Shown: one piece after another, positions 47,334 to 56,851 of the stretch
Numbering within the stretch: the stretch's first letter is position 1
How the letters are laid out: the number at the start of each line of letters is the position of its first letter
Source of the DNA: an uncultured Eubacterium sp.
GTDB lineage: Bacteria; Bacillota; Clostridia; Peptostreptococcales; Anaerovoracaceae
Length of the DNA stretch: 64,000 nucleotides
Assembly (NCBI GenBank): GCA_946555345.1
Contig: CAMNSS010000001.1
Span: 124,001-188,000, forward strand
Direction of reading: 5' to 3'
The notes under the pieces: model-generated
Seen by the model: the letters and a program-made list of their open reading frames with translations, nothing else
Database searches by the model: none
What the model was told of the DNA's origin: nothing
Position numbers and translations under genes: made by a program

Positions 47334-48056
47334 ATGTATACAATACTGGGCGTAATAGCAAAGCCAATGGGCTGGCTGCTTGATTTACTGTATGGGTTTA
47401 TCAACAATTACGGCATTACCATAATCGTGTTTACCTGTATCGTGAAGCTGTGTATATATCCTTTATACATAAAGCAGACAAAATCCATGGCAGCGATGGC
47501 TGATGTACAGCCTAAGATGCAAGCTTTGCAGAGAAAATACGCGAATGATAAGGAGACTCTGAATATAAAGCTAGCAGAATTGTACAAGGAAGAGAAGTTT
47601 AATCCGATGGGCGGATGCCTTCCAATGCTGATTCAGATGCCTATTATCATGGGTTTGTTCGCACTGTTGAGGAATCCAATGCTGTATATTACTGAGGACA
47701 GCATGATTTTTGCTTTTCATGAACCTTTTTTGTGGATTGAAGATTTGAGCCAGCCTGACCCATGGATTCTGCCAATTATTGCGGGTGTGGGAACATTCAT
47801 ATCCTTTAGCATGAACCAGGCGCTTTCTGATAACCCTGCCGCGGCACAATCGGCTGGAATGATGAAAATGATGAAATTTATCTTTCCGATCATGATTCTG
47901 TGGATGGCCAGGGCATTTCCATCCGGACTAGCGCTTTATTGGGCTGTCAGCCAGGTGATCCAGATCTTCTTTAATATTCATATGGCGTCCGTGCGGAAAA
48001 AGCTAAAGAGAGAGCGGGAAGAAGCGAAGGCGAAGAAAAAAGCAAAGAAAAGGTAA
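47334..48056 (+). CDS. yidC: Membrane protein insertase YidC (short Gram-positive type)
   Basis: 240 residues with five to six membrane segments and a basic C-terminal tail (KKLKREREEAKAKKKAKKR). The conserved arginine-equivalent groove region is KLCIYPLYIKQTKSM. KFNPMGGCLPMLIQMPIIMG and FPSGLALYWAVSQVIQ are family blocks. It has no lipoprotein signal cysteine, unlike Bacillus SpoIIIJ, and starts directly with the first core helix. GGAGG precedes the ATG. Confidence 0.94.
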   Translation: MYTILGVIAKPMGWLLDLLYGFINNYGITIIVFTCIVKLCIYPLYIKQTKSMAAMADVQPKMQALQRKYANDKETLNIKLAELYKEEKFNPMGGCLPMLIQMPIIMGLFALLRNPMLYITEDSMIFAFHEPFLWIEDLSQPDPWILPIIAGVGTFISFSMNQALSDNPAAAQSAGMMKMMKFIFPIMILWMARAFPSGLALYWAVSQVIQIFFNIHMASVRKKLKREREEAKAKKKAKKR

Positions 48057-48094
48057 ATTAGAAATTTCACTCGGTTATGGGAGGAAAATTTAAT

Positions 48095-48931
48095 ATGGAT
48101 TATTCGGAAAAATGGGGCGTTGACGTGGAAGAAGCTGTAAAGCTAGCGTTGATCGATTTAAAGGTACCCAGGGAAGAAGTAACGGTTACGGTTTTGGAAC
48201 AACCGTCAAAGGGATTTTTCGGAATTGGCTCTAAGCTTGCAAAGGTAAGGGTTGAAAAAATAAAGACGGAAGAGAAAAGACCGGAGAAATTAGAAGATCC
48301 TTTGGAAGAAACAAAGAAAGAAAAGCCTCAGAATAAAGAAAATAGGGAACATAAAAATAATAAAAAGAATAAGAAAGAACGCAGGGAATATAAAAAGGAA
48401 AATAAAGCCGGGGAGCAAATCAGCGATTTGGAGGAAAGCAGCTTAAATATAGAAGTTGTAAACAAAGAGGAGCTTCAGGATGTTGATTCGCATGAAGCTT
48501 TGGATTTTCTGAAAGATGTTACAGAGAAGATGGGACTTTCCTTGAACTTGAAGGCCAAGACGGGCGAGGCGATTGTCTATGTCGAAATGGATGGCAAGGA
48601 CTCTGGCACGATCATCGGCAAAAGGGGACAAACGTTAGACGCTATTCAGTATCTTACGAGCTTGGTCATCAATAAGAACAGCGAAAAATATATTAAAGTT
48701 GTCGTCGATGCTGAAAATTACCGGGCAAAGAGGCAGAAAACGTTAGAACAGCTAGCAAACAGGCTTGCAGCCAAGGTCGTAAGGACGAAGAAGTATGTAA
48801 GGCTTGAACCGATGAATCCTTACGAAAGAAAAGTGATCCATGCTACGCTGCAGCAAAACCCAGATATTACAACGAGAAGCGAAGGCGAAGAACCATACCG
48901 AAGGGTTGTAATTGAGTTAAAGAGAAAATAA
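48095..48931 (+). CDS. jag: RNA-binding protein Jag/KhpB
   Basis: 278 residues. The Jag-N domain (about 1-55) includes WGVDVEEAVKLALIDL and SKGFFGIGSKLAKV. A Lys/Glu/Asn-rich linker (about 65-120) follows. The KH domain has GTIIGKRGQTLDAIQYL, and the C-terminal R3H domain has MNPYERKVIHATLQ and EEPYRRVVI. KhpB works with KhpA in RNA binding linked to cell-shape control. The ATG at 48095 follows GGGAGG at 10 bases; the upstream start would lie inside that site. Confidence 0.93.
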   Translation: MDYSEKWGVDVEEAVKLALIDLKVPREEVTVTVLEQPSKGFFGIGSKLAKVRVEKIKTEEKRPEKLEDPLEETKKEKPQNKENREHKNNKKNKKERREYKKENKAGEQISDLEESSLNIEVVNKEELQDVDSHEALDFLKDVTEKMGLSLNLKAKTGEAIVYVEMDGKDSGTIIGKRGQTLDAIQYLTSLVINKNSEKYIKVVVDAENYRAKRQKTLEQLANRLAAKVVRTKKYVRLEPMNPYERKVIHATLQQNPDITTRSEGEEPYRRVVIELKRK

Positions 48932-49048
48932 GAACAAAATATATTTTGCAGAAAAGCTATAGAAAAATCCGGAAGCTGTACTCCTCGTGAGAACTTTCTG
49001 GAATTTTTCTTTTTCTATCGTTTTTTTGTTTTGTGATAAGGTGGTTTC

Positions 49049-50485
49049 ATGAATGATACGATTGCCGCTGTTGCCACGGCTTATGGAGAGGGCGGTATTG
49101 GAATAATCAGAATAAGCGGCGAAAAATCCCTTGCTATTTTAGGGGAAGTTTTTGAACCTGCCGGGAAATATGCGGGAGCTGTTAGCAGGCGCATGATGTA
49201 TGGCAAAATTGTCGATTGGAAAAGTGAAGATGGTCAAGGAAATAAAACGGATGGCGCATGGGCTATTGGCAGAAGGGAAACGAGGGATAAGGAAATAATT
49301 GATGAAGTTCTCGCTGTGTATATGAAAGGACCTAAGACTTATACCGCAGAAGACGTGGTAGAAATCAACTGCCATGGCGGGATCGTGCCGTTACGAAAAA
49401 CATTGGCGCTCGTATTGCGTAAAGGTGCGCGGCTGGCAGAGCCAGGAGAATTTACGAAACGGGCTTTTCTCAACGGGCGTTTGGATCTTTCACAAGCGGA
49501 GGCCGTTATTGACCTTGTTAAAGCAAAAACGGATAAAGGATTTGACGTGGCTCTTTCGCAGCTGGAGGGATCTTTATCCGCTCAGATAGAAAAAATAAGG
49601 AAAAAGCTTTTGGATCTTTTGGTGGATATCACGGTAAATATTGACTATCCCGATGAAGACATCGAAGAGCTGGCTTATGAAACACTGGAAAAAAATATTT
49701 CTTCGGCCAGGGACATGATTGAAAAGCTGCTTCGCACCGCTTCTACAGGGCGCATGATCCGGGAAGGAATCAGGATCGCTATCGTAGGAAAACCGAATGT
49801 TGGCAAATCGTCCTTGATGAATGGATTGCTTCGGGCGAACCGTGCGATTGTGACGGAAATTCCGGGAACGACGAGGGATACGATTGAAGAAGCTGTCAAT
49901 ATCCGGAATATCCCGGTTTATTTGATCGATACGGCAGGCATCCGGGAAACCACTGACCAGGTTGAGCAGATTGGAATCGAAAAATCAAAGGAAGCCGTTC
50001 AGCGTGCGGATTTTGTGATTTTTATTTTAGATGCGAGCCGTGCGCTTTCTATAGAGGATCGGGAAATCGCTACTCATTTGGAAGAAGAAAAAACTTTAGT
50101 GTTAATCAATAAGCAGGATTTAAATCACGTTTTTTCCCTTGCCGAAGCTCAAAAATTGATTTCTGGCGGCGCATTTATTCACACTTCTCTTTCCAATGGG
50201 GAAGGCCTTACGGAAATTGAAGATTTTATTGAAAAGATGGTTTATGGCGGACAGGTGACACAAAAAGATAGCATGATGGTGAACAACGTGCGCCATATTG
50301 AGCTTTTGATGCAGGGAAAAGATTCGCTCGTAGATTCACTCGAAATGGCAAGACGCAGGGAAGCGCTTGATTTTATTGAAATCGATGTGAGGAATGCTTA
50401 TGAAAGGCTGGGGGAAATCATTGGGGAAACTGTTTCCGATGATATTATCGATGAGGTTTTTTCACGTTTTTGTTTGGGAAAGTAA
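49049..50485 (+). CDS. mnmE: tRNA uridine-5-carboxymethylaminomethyl GTPase MnmE
   Basis: 478 residues. The N-terminal formyl-THF-binding domain starts DTIAAVATAYGEGGIGIIR. The inserted G domain has GKPNVGKSSLMNG near 250, PGTTRDT and NKQD. The C-terminal FCLGK is the essential cysteine motif. It modifies U34 of several tRNAs with MnmG, encoded next. About 50 bases, with a CCGGCC/GGCCGG hairpin at 50492-50515, separate them. Confidence 0.96.
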   Translation: MNDTIAAVATAYGEGGIGIIRISGEKSLAILGEVFEPAGKYAGAVSRRMMYGKIVDWKSEDGQGNKTDGAWAIGRRETRDKEIIDEVLAVYMKGPKTYTAEDVVEINCHGGIVPLRKTLALVLRKGARLAEPGEFTKRAFLNGRLDLSQAEAVIDLVKAKTDKGFDVALSQLEGSLSAQIEKIRKKLLDLLVDITVNIDYPDEDIEELAYETLEKNISSARDMIEKLLRTASTGRMIREGIRIAIVGKPNVGKSSLMNGLLRANRAIVTEIPGTTRDTIEEAVNIRNIPVYLIDTAGIRETTDQVEQIGIEKSKEAVQRADFVIFILDASRALSIEDREIATHLEEEKTLVLINKQDLNHVFSLAEAQKLISGGAFIHTSLSNGEGLTEIEDFIEKMVYGGQVTQKDSMMVNNVRHIELLMQGKDSLVDSLEMARRREALDFIEIDVRNAYERLGEIIGETVSDDIIDEVFSRFCLGK

Positions 50486-50537
50486 GGCGACCCGGCCGCA
50501 TAATGGTTTGGCCGGATTGCAGGAGTGGTTTTAGGAT

Positions 50538-52424
50538 ATGGAAAAATTTTCAATGGGGGCATATGACATAGTGGTTGTCGGGGCAGGGCATGCCGGATGT
50601 GAAGCTGGGCTTGCCGCGGCAAGGATGGGCAGGAAAACGCTGCTGCTGTCCATTAATCTTGAAGCGGTAGCGATGATGGCTTGCAATCCTTCGATCGGTG
50701 GAACAGGAAAAGGACACTTGGTCCGGGAAATCGATGCGCTCGGCGGGCAGATGGGCCTTAATATTGATAAGACCTTTATTCAAAGCAGGATGCTCAATAC
50801 AGCGAAAGGCCCTGCGGTTCATTCCTTGCGGGCGCAGGCTGATAAGAACCAGTATCATATCGAAATGAAGAAAACCTTGGAAGCCGAAGAAAACCTGGAT
50901 TTAAAACAAGGCGAAGTGATCGACATTCTGATTGAAGATGGAAAAGCTTGCGGCGTGGTACTAAAAACAGGGGCGTGTTATAAAACTTCTGCCGTGATTC
51001 TTGCAACGGGAACGTTTCTTGCGGGGAAGATTTTTATCGGGGGCAACGCATATGACAGTGGTCCTGCCGGGCTTGCCCCGTCGATGGAGCTGGCGGAAAA
51101 ACTACGTGCGTACGGGCTTCCTATGCGGCGGTTTAAGACGGGTACTCCTGCAAGGGCGCTTGCGAAAAGCCTCGATTATCAGAAAATGATCGTACAAGAG
51201 GGAGATGCGGAAATCGTGCCTTTTTCTTTTATGAATGATGATTTGCAGAAAGACCAGGTAAAATGCTGGCTTACTTATACGAATGAAAAAACCCATGAAG
51301 TAATCAGGGCTAATTTTCATCGTTCCGCACTTTTTGGCGGGCAGATCGAAGGCGTCGGACCGAGGTATTGTCCGTCGATCGAGGATAAGGTCAATCGTTT
51401 TGCAGATAAAAAAAGGCATCAGTTATTTATCGAGCCGGAAGGCTTGTATACGGATGAGATGTACATACAAGGAATGTCATCGAGTTTGCCGGAGGATGTG
51501 CAAGAAGAATTTTATCAGACGATCGAGGGGCTGGAGCATTTGAAAATCGTAAGACCGGCCTATGCGATCGAATATGATTGCATTGATCCGCTTGATTTGA
51601 AGCTGAATTTGGAAAACCGCCATATTGAAAATCTCTTTTGTGCAGGGCAGTTCAATGGGAGTTCCGGTTATGAGGAAGCGGCTGCCCAGGGATTGATGGC
51701 GGGAATCAACGCAGTTTGCAAGATAAACGGCAAAAAATCGTTTATTCTCGACAGAAGCGAGGCTTATATTGGCGTTCTCATCGACGATTTGGTTACAAAA
51801 GGTACGAATGAACCATATCGCATTATGACCAGCAGAGCGGAATATAGGCTCGTTCTGCGGCAGGACAATGCAGATTTACGTTTGACAGAGCGCGGATTTG
51901 AGATTGGATTAGTAAAAAAAGATAGATATGATAAATTTTTGGAAAAAAAGAAGATCGTAGAGCAGGAAACGAACCGGCTTGCAAAAAAGATTTTAAAGCC
52001 GGAAGCAGTAAATTCTTTCCTAGAGGCAAAGGGAAGCACGCCGCTTAAGAACGCCGCCCCTTTGCTTGAGGTTTTAAGGAGGCCTGAAATCACTTATGAT
52101 AACACCGCTGAGATAGATGACGAAAGGCCTGTGCTTTCCAGGCATCAGAAAACGATGATGGAAGTGCAGATTAAATATGAAGGATATATCGAGAAACAGC
52201 GGCAGCAGATCGAAAAATTTAAACGGCTGGAGGATAAGAAGCTTTCTGCAGATTTTCATTATGATGAAATCGAGGGGCTTAGGATTGAAGCCCGCCAGAA
52301 GCTGAATCAGTTTAAACCATTATCGGTGGGGCAGGCTAGCAGGATATCAGGCGTATCCCCGGCTGATATCAATGTTTTGTTGATTTATCTTGAAAAGATT
52401 AGAAGGAAGGGCAGGGATTCTTAG
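50538..52424 (+). CDS. mnmG: tRNA modification enzyme MnmG (GidA)
   Basis: 628 residues, the usual length. The FAD-binding start is [41 protein letters not shown] and the redox-cysteine region [19 protein letters not shown] are intact. The C-terminal MnmE-binding helices ([19 protein letters not shown]) close it. The stop is followed directly by the rsmG start, so the genes are coupled. Confidence 0.97.
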   Translation: MEKFSMGAYDIVVVGAGHAGCEAGLAAARMGRKTLLLSINLEAVAMMACNPSIGGTGKGHLVREIDALGGQMGLNIDKTFIQSRMLNTAKGPAVHSLRAQADKNQYHIEMKKTLEAEENLDLKQGEVIDILIEDGKACGVVLKTGACYKTSAVILATGTFLAGKIFIGGNAYDSGPAGLAPSMELAEKLRAYGLPMRRFKTGTPARALAKSLDYQKMIVQEGDAEIVPFSFMNDDLQKDQVKCWLTYTNEKTHEVIRANFHRSALFGGQIEGVGPRYCPSIEDKVNRFADKKRHQLFIEPEGLYTDEMYIQGMSSSLPEDVQEEFYQTIEGLEHLKIVRPAYAIEYDCIDPLDLKLNLENRHIENLFCAGQFNGSSGYEEAAAQGLMAGINAVCKINGKKSFILDRSEAYIGVLIDDLVTKGTNEPYRIMTSRAEYRLVLRQDNADLRLTERGFEIGLVKKDRYDKFLEKKKIVEQETNRLAKKILKPEAVNSFLEAKGSTPLKNAAPLLEVLRRPEITYDNTAEIDDERPVLSRHQKTMMEVQIKYEGYIEKQRQQIEKFKRLEDKKLSADFHYDEIEGLRIEARQKLNQFKPLSVGQASRISGVSPADINVLLIYLEKIRRKGRDS

Positions 52425-53135
52425 ATGTATGAATTTGAGGAAATTTTTGGAAAACTTCATCTTGCATACAATGATGCCATGGGGAAACAGTTCCTTGGGT
52501 ATATGAATGAAATCTTAGAGAAAAACAAGCAAGTCAACCTGACGGCAATCACAGAACGGGATGCGTTCATTCAAAAGCATTATATTGACTCTCTCTTCTG
52601 CGCAAGCGCAAAAGAATTTAAAAATGCTTCCCGTATTATAGATGTAGGCACAGGCGGAGGATTTCCCGGCATTCCTCTAGCTATTGCATTTCCTGACAAA
52701 CAATTCGTGTTGATCGACTCCCTCAATAAGCGGATACGGATTATCCATGAATTATCCGAAAATCTTGGAATCCTTAATGTTTCTGTTTTTCATGGCAGGG
52801 CGGAGGAACTTGCAAGAAGGGAAGATATGCGGGAAAAATTTGATTTGTGCGTTTCCCGTGCGGTTGCGAATATGAGTACGTTGGCTGAATATTGCTTGCC
52901 CTTTGTCAAGGAAGGTGGTTTCTTTATCGCATATAAAGGATCGGATTGTAATCAAGAATTGCGGGATGCGAAAAAAGCATTGCGGGTATTGGGTGGAAAA
53001 ATAGAAAGAGAGGAAAACCCTAGCTTTGAAGGAATTTCATTTGAACATAAATTGATCTTCGTTGCTAAAATGAAAAAAACCCCTTTGAAATATCCGAGAA
53101 AAGCGGGAACTCCGTCGAAAGAGCCAATTTTGTAA
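52425..53135 (+). CDS. rsmG: 16S rRNA (guanine-N7) methyltransferase RsmG
   Basis: 236 residues. The SAM-binding glycine motif is IDVGTGGGFPGIPLAIAFP near 85. LDSLNKRIRII-type residues and AEELARREDMREKFDLCVSRAV match RsmG. It methylates G527 in 16S rRNA. It begins at the base after the mnmG stop. A terminator hairpin overlaps its stop codon. Confidence 0.95.
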   Translation: MYEFEEIFGKLHLAYNDAMGKQFLGYMNEILEKNKQVNLTAITERDAFIQKHYIDSLFCASAKEFKNASRIIDVGTGGGFPGIPLAIAFPDKQFVLIDSLNKRIRIIHELSENLGILNVSVFHGRAEELARREDMREKFDLCVSRAVANMSTLAEYCLPFVKEGGFFIAYKGSDCNQELRDAKKALRVLGGKIEREENPSFEGISFEHKLIFVAKMKKTPLKYPRKAGTPSKEPIL

Positions 53136-53154
53136 TGAAAGCAGGCTCTTTTTG
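53118..53154 (+). terminator. Terminator at the rsmG end
   Basis: AAAGAGCC pairs with GGCTCTTT around an 18-base loop that contains the rsmG stop codon, followed by T residues. It separates the mnmE-mnmG-rsmG group from noc. Confidence 0.7.
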
Positions 53155-53219
53155 TTTGGCGAATGTTCTTTTTTCTCTTTGGACAAGTTGGTACTATATA
53201 GTTGAAAGGGGTGAATCGT

Positions 53220-54050
53220 ATGTTTATAAAAAAAACGACGGAAGTTCCTATCAGCATGATTAGAACCAACAAGCAGCAGCCGAGGCAGTGTTTTAGGGAG
53301 GAGCAATTAATTGAACTAAGGGATTCCATAAGGGAGTTTGGTATTTTGCAGCCCCTGATCCTAAAAAAGCAAGTCAATGGGGAATTTTTATTGATTGCGG
53401 GAGAACGGCGGCTTCGGGCGGCGTCCATGGCTGGCCTTGATAAAGTTCCAGCTATTGTTAAGGATGCGACAGAGGAAGAAATTGGTTTAATTGCGCTCGT
53501 AGAGAACATTCAAAGAGAAAATTTGGGATACATAGAGGAAGCGCGGGCATATCAACGGTTGATGGAAAAATATGGGATTAATCAAGTAGCATTAGCGGAA
53601 AAGCTGGGAAAAAATCAGTCTACGATTTCCAATAAAATACGGATACTCAGCTTACCAGAGGATTTGCAAGAATTTTTGGTAGAAAATAAATTGACGGAAC
53701 GGCATGCCCGTGCATTATTAAAGGTAGAAGAGGATCGGGAGAGACGGATCATTGCAGACAAAGTGGTCCGGCACGGGTTCAATGTCCGCCAGACAGAAAA
53801 ACTGGTGGAGGAATATTTAACCGGTAAGGAAATCAAAAATCGGGAGAAGAATAAGATACGCCATATCAGCTATAAGCTCTATTTAAATACGTTGAAAAAA
53901 ACGTTTCATGATATGGATTTAAAAGAAAAAGGCGCTACATTTGAACAGGCAGACGAAGGTGATAATTTAAAAATTACGATAACGATTCCGAAAGATATAG
54001 AAGGAATGTTGCCTGATAAAGAAGCGTTTCAAGCTGTAAGCCATTTTTAG
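53220..54050 (+). CDS. noc: Nucleoid occlusion protein Noc (ParB family)
   Basis: 276 residues. The ParB N-domain includes LRDSIREFGILQPLILK, IAGERRLRAA and the CTPase block ALVENIQRENLG. The helix-turn-helix is VALAEKLGKNQSTISNKIRIL. Position (rsmG-noc-soj-parB) identifies it as Noc rather than Spo0J; specificity cannot be proven by eye. The ATG at 53220 is preferred to a TTG 18 bases earlier. GAAAGGGGTG precedes it. Confidence 0.88.
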   Translation: MFIKKTTEVPISMIRTNKQQPRQCFREEQLIELRDSIREFGILQPLILKKQVNGEFLLIAGERRLRAASMAGLDKVPAIVKDATEEEIGLIALVENIQRENLGYIEEARAYQRLMEKYGINQVALAEKLGKNQSTISNKIRILSLPEDLQEFLVENKLTERHARALLKVEEDRERRIIADKVVRHGFNVRQTEKLVEEYLTGKEIKNREKNKIRHISYKLYLNTLKKTFHDMDLKEKGATFEQADEGDNLKITITIPKDIEGMLPDKEAFQAVSHF

Positions 54051-54374
54051 CCATTGGCAAATACCCATAAATCACTCTAAAAGTAAATGTTTTTGTGAAT
54101 GTTCCACGTGGAACATTGCAGAAACATTTATTTTTTATTATATTAAAAATATCGTTTTCTATATTTTCGGTTTGCTTCAAATTTTCAGCGAATATTTGAG
54201 AAAATTTCAAAGAACAAATCTTTCAAAATATTACACTATATAAACAGCGTACAAAAATAAGAAACTATAATTCCGTGAATCACACTTTTTTATTTAAAAA
54301 ACATAGTAAAATAATAGACAATAGTATATAATGAAAAGCAGTCATTGATAATGCAAATTATGAGGAGGGTAAAC
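54051..54374. other. noc-soj gap with parS and promoter
   Basis: AT-rich, no gene. It contains a perfect parS palindrome (54100-54115) and a TATAAT -10 candidate at 54327-54332 for soj; no good -35 was found. Confidence 0.6.
54100..54115. promoter_or_regulatory. parS site 1
   Basis: The perfect 16-bp palindrome TGTTCCACGTGGAACA, a close match to the Bacillus-type parS. It should nucleate ParB spreading near oriC. Confidence 0.92.
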
Positions 54375-55148
54375 GTGGGAAAGGCAATAGCAATTTTTAA
54401 CCAAAAAGGCGGCGTGGGAAAGACCACGACTAATATCAATTTAGCAGCATGTTTAGCAATGAAAGGAAAAAAAGTCCTGATCCTTGACATAGATCCACAA
54501 GGAAATACAACGAGCGGTGTAGGAATCTCAAAAAAAGATCTTGAGATTACGACACACGAGGTTTTGATAGAAGAAAAATATCATCCAGAGCAAGCAATTC
54601 TTCCAACAGGCGTTGAAAATCTTGATATTATGCCGGCTAGCGTACAGCTCGCCGGAGCGGAAGTAGAATTAATTGAATTAGCAGGGCGGGAAAAAAGACT
54701 GAAACGGGCAATCGATGTATTAAGGCCAAAATACGATTATATTTTTATAGATTGTCCGCCATCCTTGGGAATATTGACGATCAATTCCTTGACTGCTGTT
54801 GATTCTGTGCTGATACCGATTCAGTGCGAATTTTATGCATTAGAAGGCGTAAGCCAACTGATGAGTACCATAGATATCGTGAAAAGGACGCTAAATCCTG
54901 ATTTAGAGATAGAAGGCGTTATCCTCAGTATGTTTGACGGAAGGACAAATTTGTCGATTCAGGTGGTAGAAGAAGTGAAAAAATACTTTAAAGAAAAGGT
55001 TTATATGACGGTTATTCCAAGAAACGTAAGACTTGCCGAAGCGCCGAGTTATGGACTACCTGTCGTGCAGTACGACCCAAAATCATCGGGTGCGATCGCA
55101 TATATGGATTTTGCTGATGAATTTTTGCGCAACGAGGAGGAAAGATAA
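54375..55148 (+). CDS. soj: Chromosome-partitioning ATPase Soj/ParA
   Basis: 257 residues starting with GTG behind GGAGGGTAAAC. The deviant Walker A is NQKGGVGKTTTNINLA near 10, Walker B-type IFIDCPPSLGILT near 118. It binds DNA non-specifically as the ATP dimer and is stimulated by ParB, encoded at the next base after its stop. An upstream ATG adds ten residues without a binding site. Confidence 0.95.
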   Translation: MGKAIAIFNQKGGVGKTTTNINLAACLAMKGKKVLILDIDPQGNTTSGVGISKKDLEITTHEVLIEEKYHPEQAILPTGVENLDIMPASVQLAGAEVELIELAGREKRLKRAIDVLRPKYDYIFIDCPPSLGILTINSLTAVDSVLIPIQCEFYALEGVSQLMSTIDIVKRTLNPDLEIEGVILSMFDGRTNLSIQVVEEVKKYFKEKVYMTVIPRNVRLAEAPSYGLPVVQYDPKSSGAIAYMDFADEFLRNEEER

Positions 55149-56135
55149 GTGGCAACGGCAAAGAAAACGAGGGGACTAGGAAAAGGCCTCGATGCTCTTT
55201 TCGGCAATGTGGAAGTACCTCTGTCAGGATCATCGGATCGTGCAGAGGAATGGAAAGCGAAAAATCCAGACGTAAAGATGAATGCGGACAGTCTGCAAGT
55301 CAATGAAACAAGCATTCAAATACAGGAAGACGAAAAAAATAGTGGATCTGGAGGAATCACATATATTGATATCAATCAAATTAAACCGAATGCCAAACAG
55401 CCTCGAAAAGTTTTTGATGAAGAAAAGCTGGAAGAGCTGGCCGAATCAATCAGGGAACACGGCTTGATACAGCCGGTCATTTTGCGAAAAGCAGAGAACG
55501 GCTATGAAATTGTTGCCGGGGAAAGGCGGTGGAGGGCTTGTCGGATTATCGGCATCAAAGAAATCCCGTGCATTGTCAAAGAGCTTTCCGATGAAGAAAA
55601 TATGCTGCTCGCTATCATCGAAAATATGCAGCGCGAAGACCTGAATCCGATTGAGGAAGCAGAAGGATTAAAGCAAATGATCGATACATATGGTCTCACG
55701 CAGGAAGAGGTTTCCCGAAGCGTGGGCAAGAGCAGGCCGTATATTGCGAACAGCCTGCGGCTTCTCAAGCTGCCAGATAAAATTGTACAGCATTTATCGG
55801 AAGGGCAATTATCGGCAGGCCATGCGAAAGCATTAGCCGGAGTGGAAGATGAAATGAAGCAACTGCGGCTTGCGGAAGACATTATTAAAAAGGGGCTTTC
55901 TGTAAGGCAGTTGGAGAAAATGATTCGCGAAGACAAACCGAAAGGAAGAAAAACTGTAATTACGAAAGCAAAGAATGCCGACGTAAAAAGAGTAGAAGAT
56001 GATTTAAAGAATGCCTTGGGAACAAGAGTTAATTTGAATCAGAATAAAAAAGGCAATAAAGGGAAAATAGAAATTGAATTTTATAGCAAAGAAGAATTGG
56101 AGAGATTGATAGAACTATTGAAAACACTTAATTAG
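55149..56135 (+). CDS. parB: Chromosome-partitioning protein ParB/Spo0J
   Basis: 328 residues, GTG start. The Gly/Lys start KKTRGLGKGLDALFGNVE is the classic Soj-interaction tail. The CTPase domain has LAESIREHGLIQPVIL, VAGERRWRACR and ENMQREDLNP. The parS-binding helix-turn-helix is GLTQEEVSRSVGKSRPYIANSLRLL. The C-terminal dimer domain ends with a Lys-rich segment. GGAGGAAAGATAA precedes the start. A second parS lies just past its stop. Confidence 0.96.
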   Translation: MATAKKTRGLGKGLDALFGNVEVPLSGSSDRAEEWKAKNPDVKMNADSLQVNETSIQIQEDEKNSGSGGITYIDINQIKPNAKQPRKVFDEEKLEELAESIREHGLIQPVILRKAENGYEIVAGERRWRACRIIGIKEIPCIVKELSDEENMLLAIIENMQREDLNPIEEAEGLKQMIDTYGLTQEEVSRSVGKSRPYIANSLRLLKLPDKIVQHLSEGQLSAGHAKALAGVEDEMKQLRLAEDIIKKGLSVRQLEKMIREDKPKGRKTVITKAKNADVKRVEDDLKNALGTRVNLNQNKKGNKGKIEIEFYSKEELERLIELLKTLN

Positions 56136-56142
56136 GAAGCAA

Positions 56143-56158
56143 TGTTCTACGTGGAACA
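56143..56158. promoter_or_regulatory. parS site 2 (one mismatch in the palindrome)
   Basis: TGTTCTACGTGGAACA differs from the perfect site at 54100 by one base. It lies 8 bases after the parB stop. Confidence 0.85.
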
Positions 56159-56195
56159 GAAAGGATTCTTGCAAAACAAAAAAGGGAAAACGGCG

Positions 56196-56705
56196 ATGGA
56201 CAGTGAAAGAATCAATACCATTTTGAAAGAGGTTATAAAAGAGGCACAGGATTTAAAAATTCCTGTGCCTAAAAATGTTAATGGGAAAATCACGATTAAT
56301 CCCAGGCCGAAAAAGCGTTTTGGATGTTGTAAGCTTAAAGATAGAGAATTTCATATCGAAATAAGCGAATTTGTATTGGCAACCGATGAGAAAAAAATTA
56401 GGGGAATAATTGCGCATGAAATTCTTCATGCTTGCAAAGGCTGCCAGAACCACGGCGTTCGTTGGAAGGAGTATGCGGAAAAGATGAATGCACGATATGA
56501 TTATAATATAAAACGTGTTTCTTCTTTTCAAGAAGTAGGATTGGAAGCGGAGCAGGAGAAAACTTCTGCGGATAAAATTAAATATATTATTAAATGCCAA
56601 AAGTGCGGCAGGGAATATCCGCGGCAGCGATTCACTTGCGTGATGAAAAAAATTAATGCGTACAGATGCCAATGCGGGGGAAAATTGACGCTGATACGGA
56701 AGTAA
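56196..56705 (+). CDS. SprT-like zinc metalloprotease-domain protein
   Basis: 169 residues. The zinc site HEILH is in GIIAHEILHACKGCQNHG near 80, matching SprT-like proteins. The C-terminal zinc ribbon has CQKCGREYPRQRF and CQCGGKLTL. The ATG at 56196 follows AAAAGGGAAAAC; an earlier ATG at 56142 would place the parS site inside the coding sequence. SprT-domain proteins cut DNA-protein crosslinks in eukaryotes; bacterial roles are unclear. Confidence 0.75.
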   Translation: MDSERINTILKEVIKEAQDLKIPVPKNVNGKITINPRPKKRFGCCKLKDREFHIEISEFVLATDEKKIRGIIAHEILHACKGCQNHGVRWKEYAEKMNARYDYNIKRVSSFQEVGLEAEQEKTSADKIKYIIKCQKCGREYPRQRFTCVMKKINAYRCQCGGKLTLIRK

Positions 56706-56851
56706 TTAAATAGAGCAAGAATAAGATTAAGAAAACACTGGCTTTTTCGATTTTTTCTCAGGGATAAATCTTTTCAATATTTTCTATATAATAAACTTGA
56801 ATTATAAAATGAATAGAAAAGTGTAGCTTTTTTCTTTAAAGGAGAATAAAT

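Noticed and set aside
48932-49048. Intrinsic terminator between jag and mnmE
   Set aside because: Possible pairing of AAAAATCCGGA with TCTGGAATTTTT has mismatches in the core and a long loop; not convincing.
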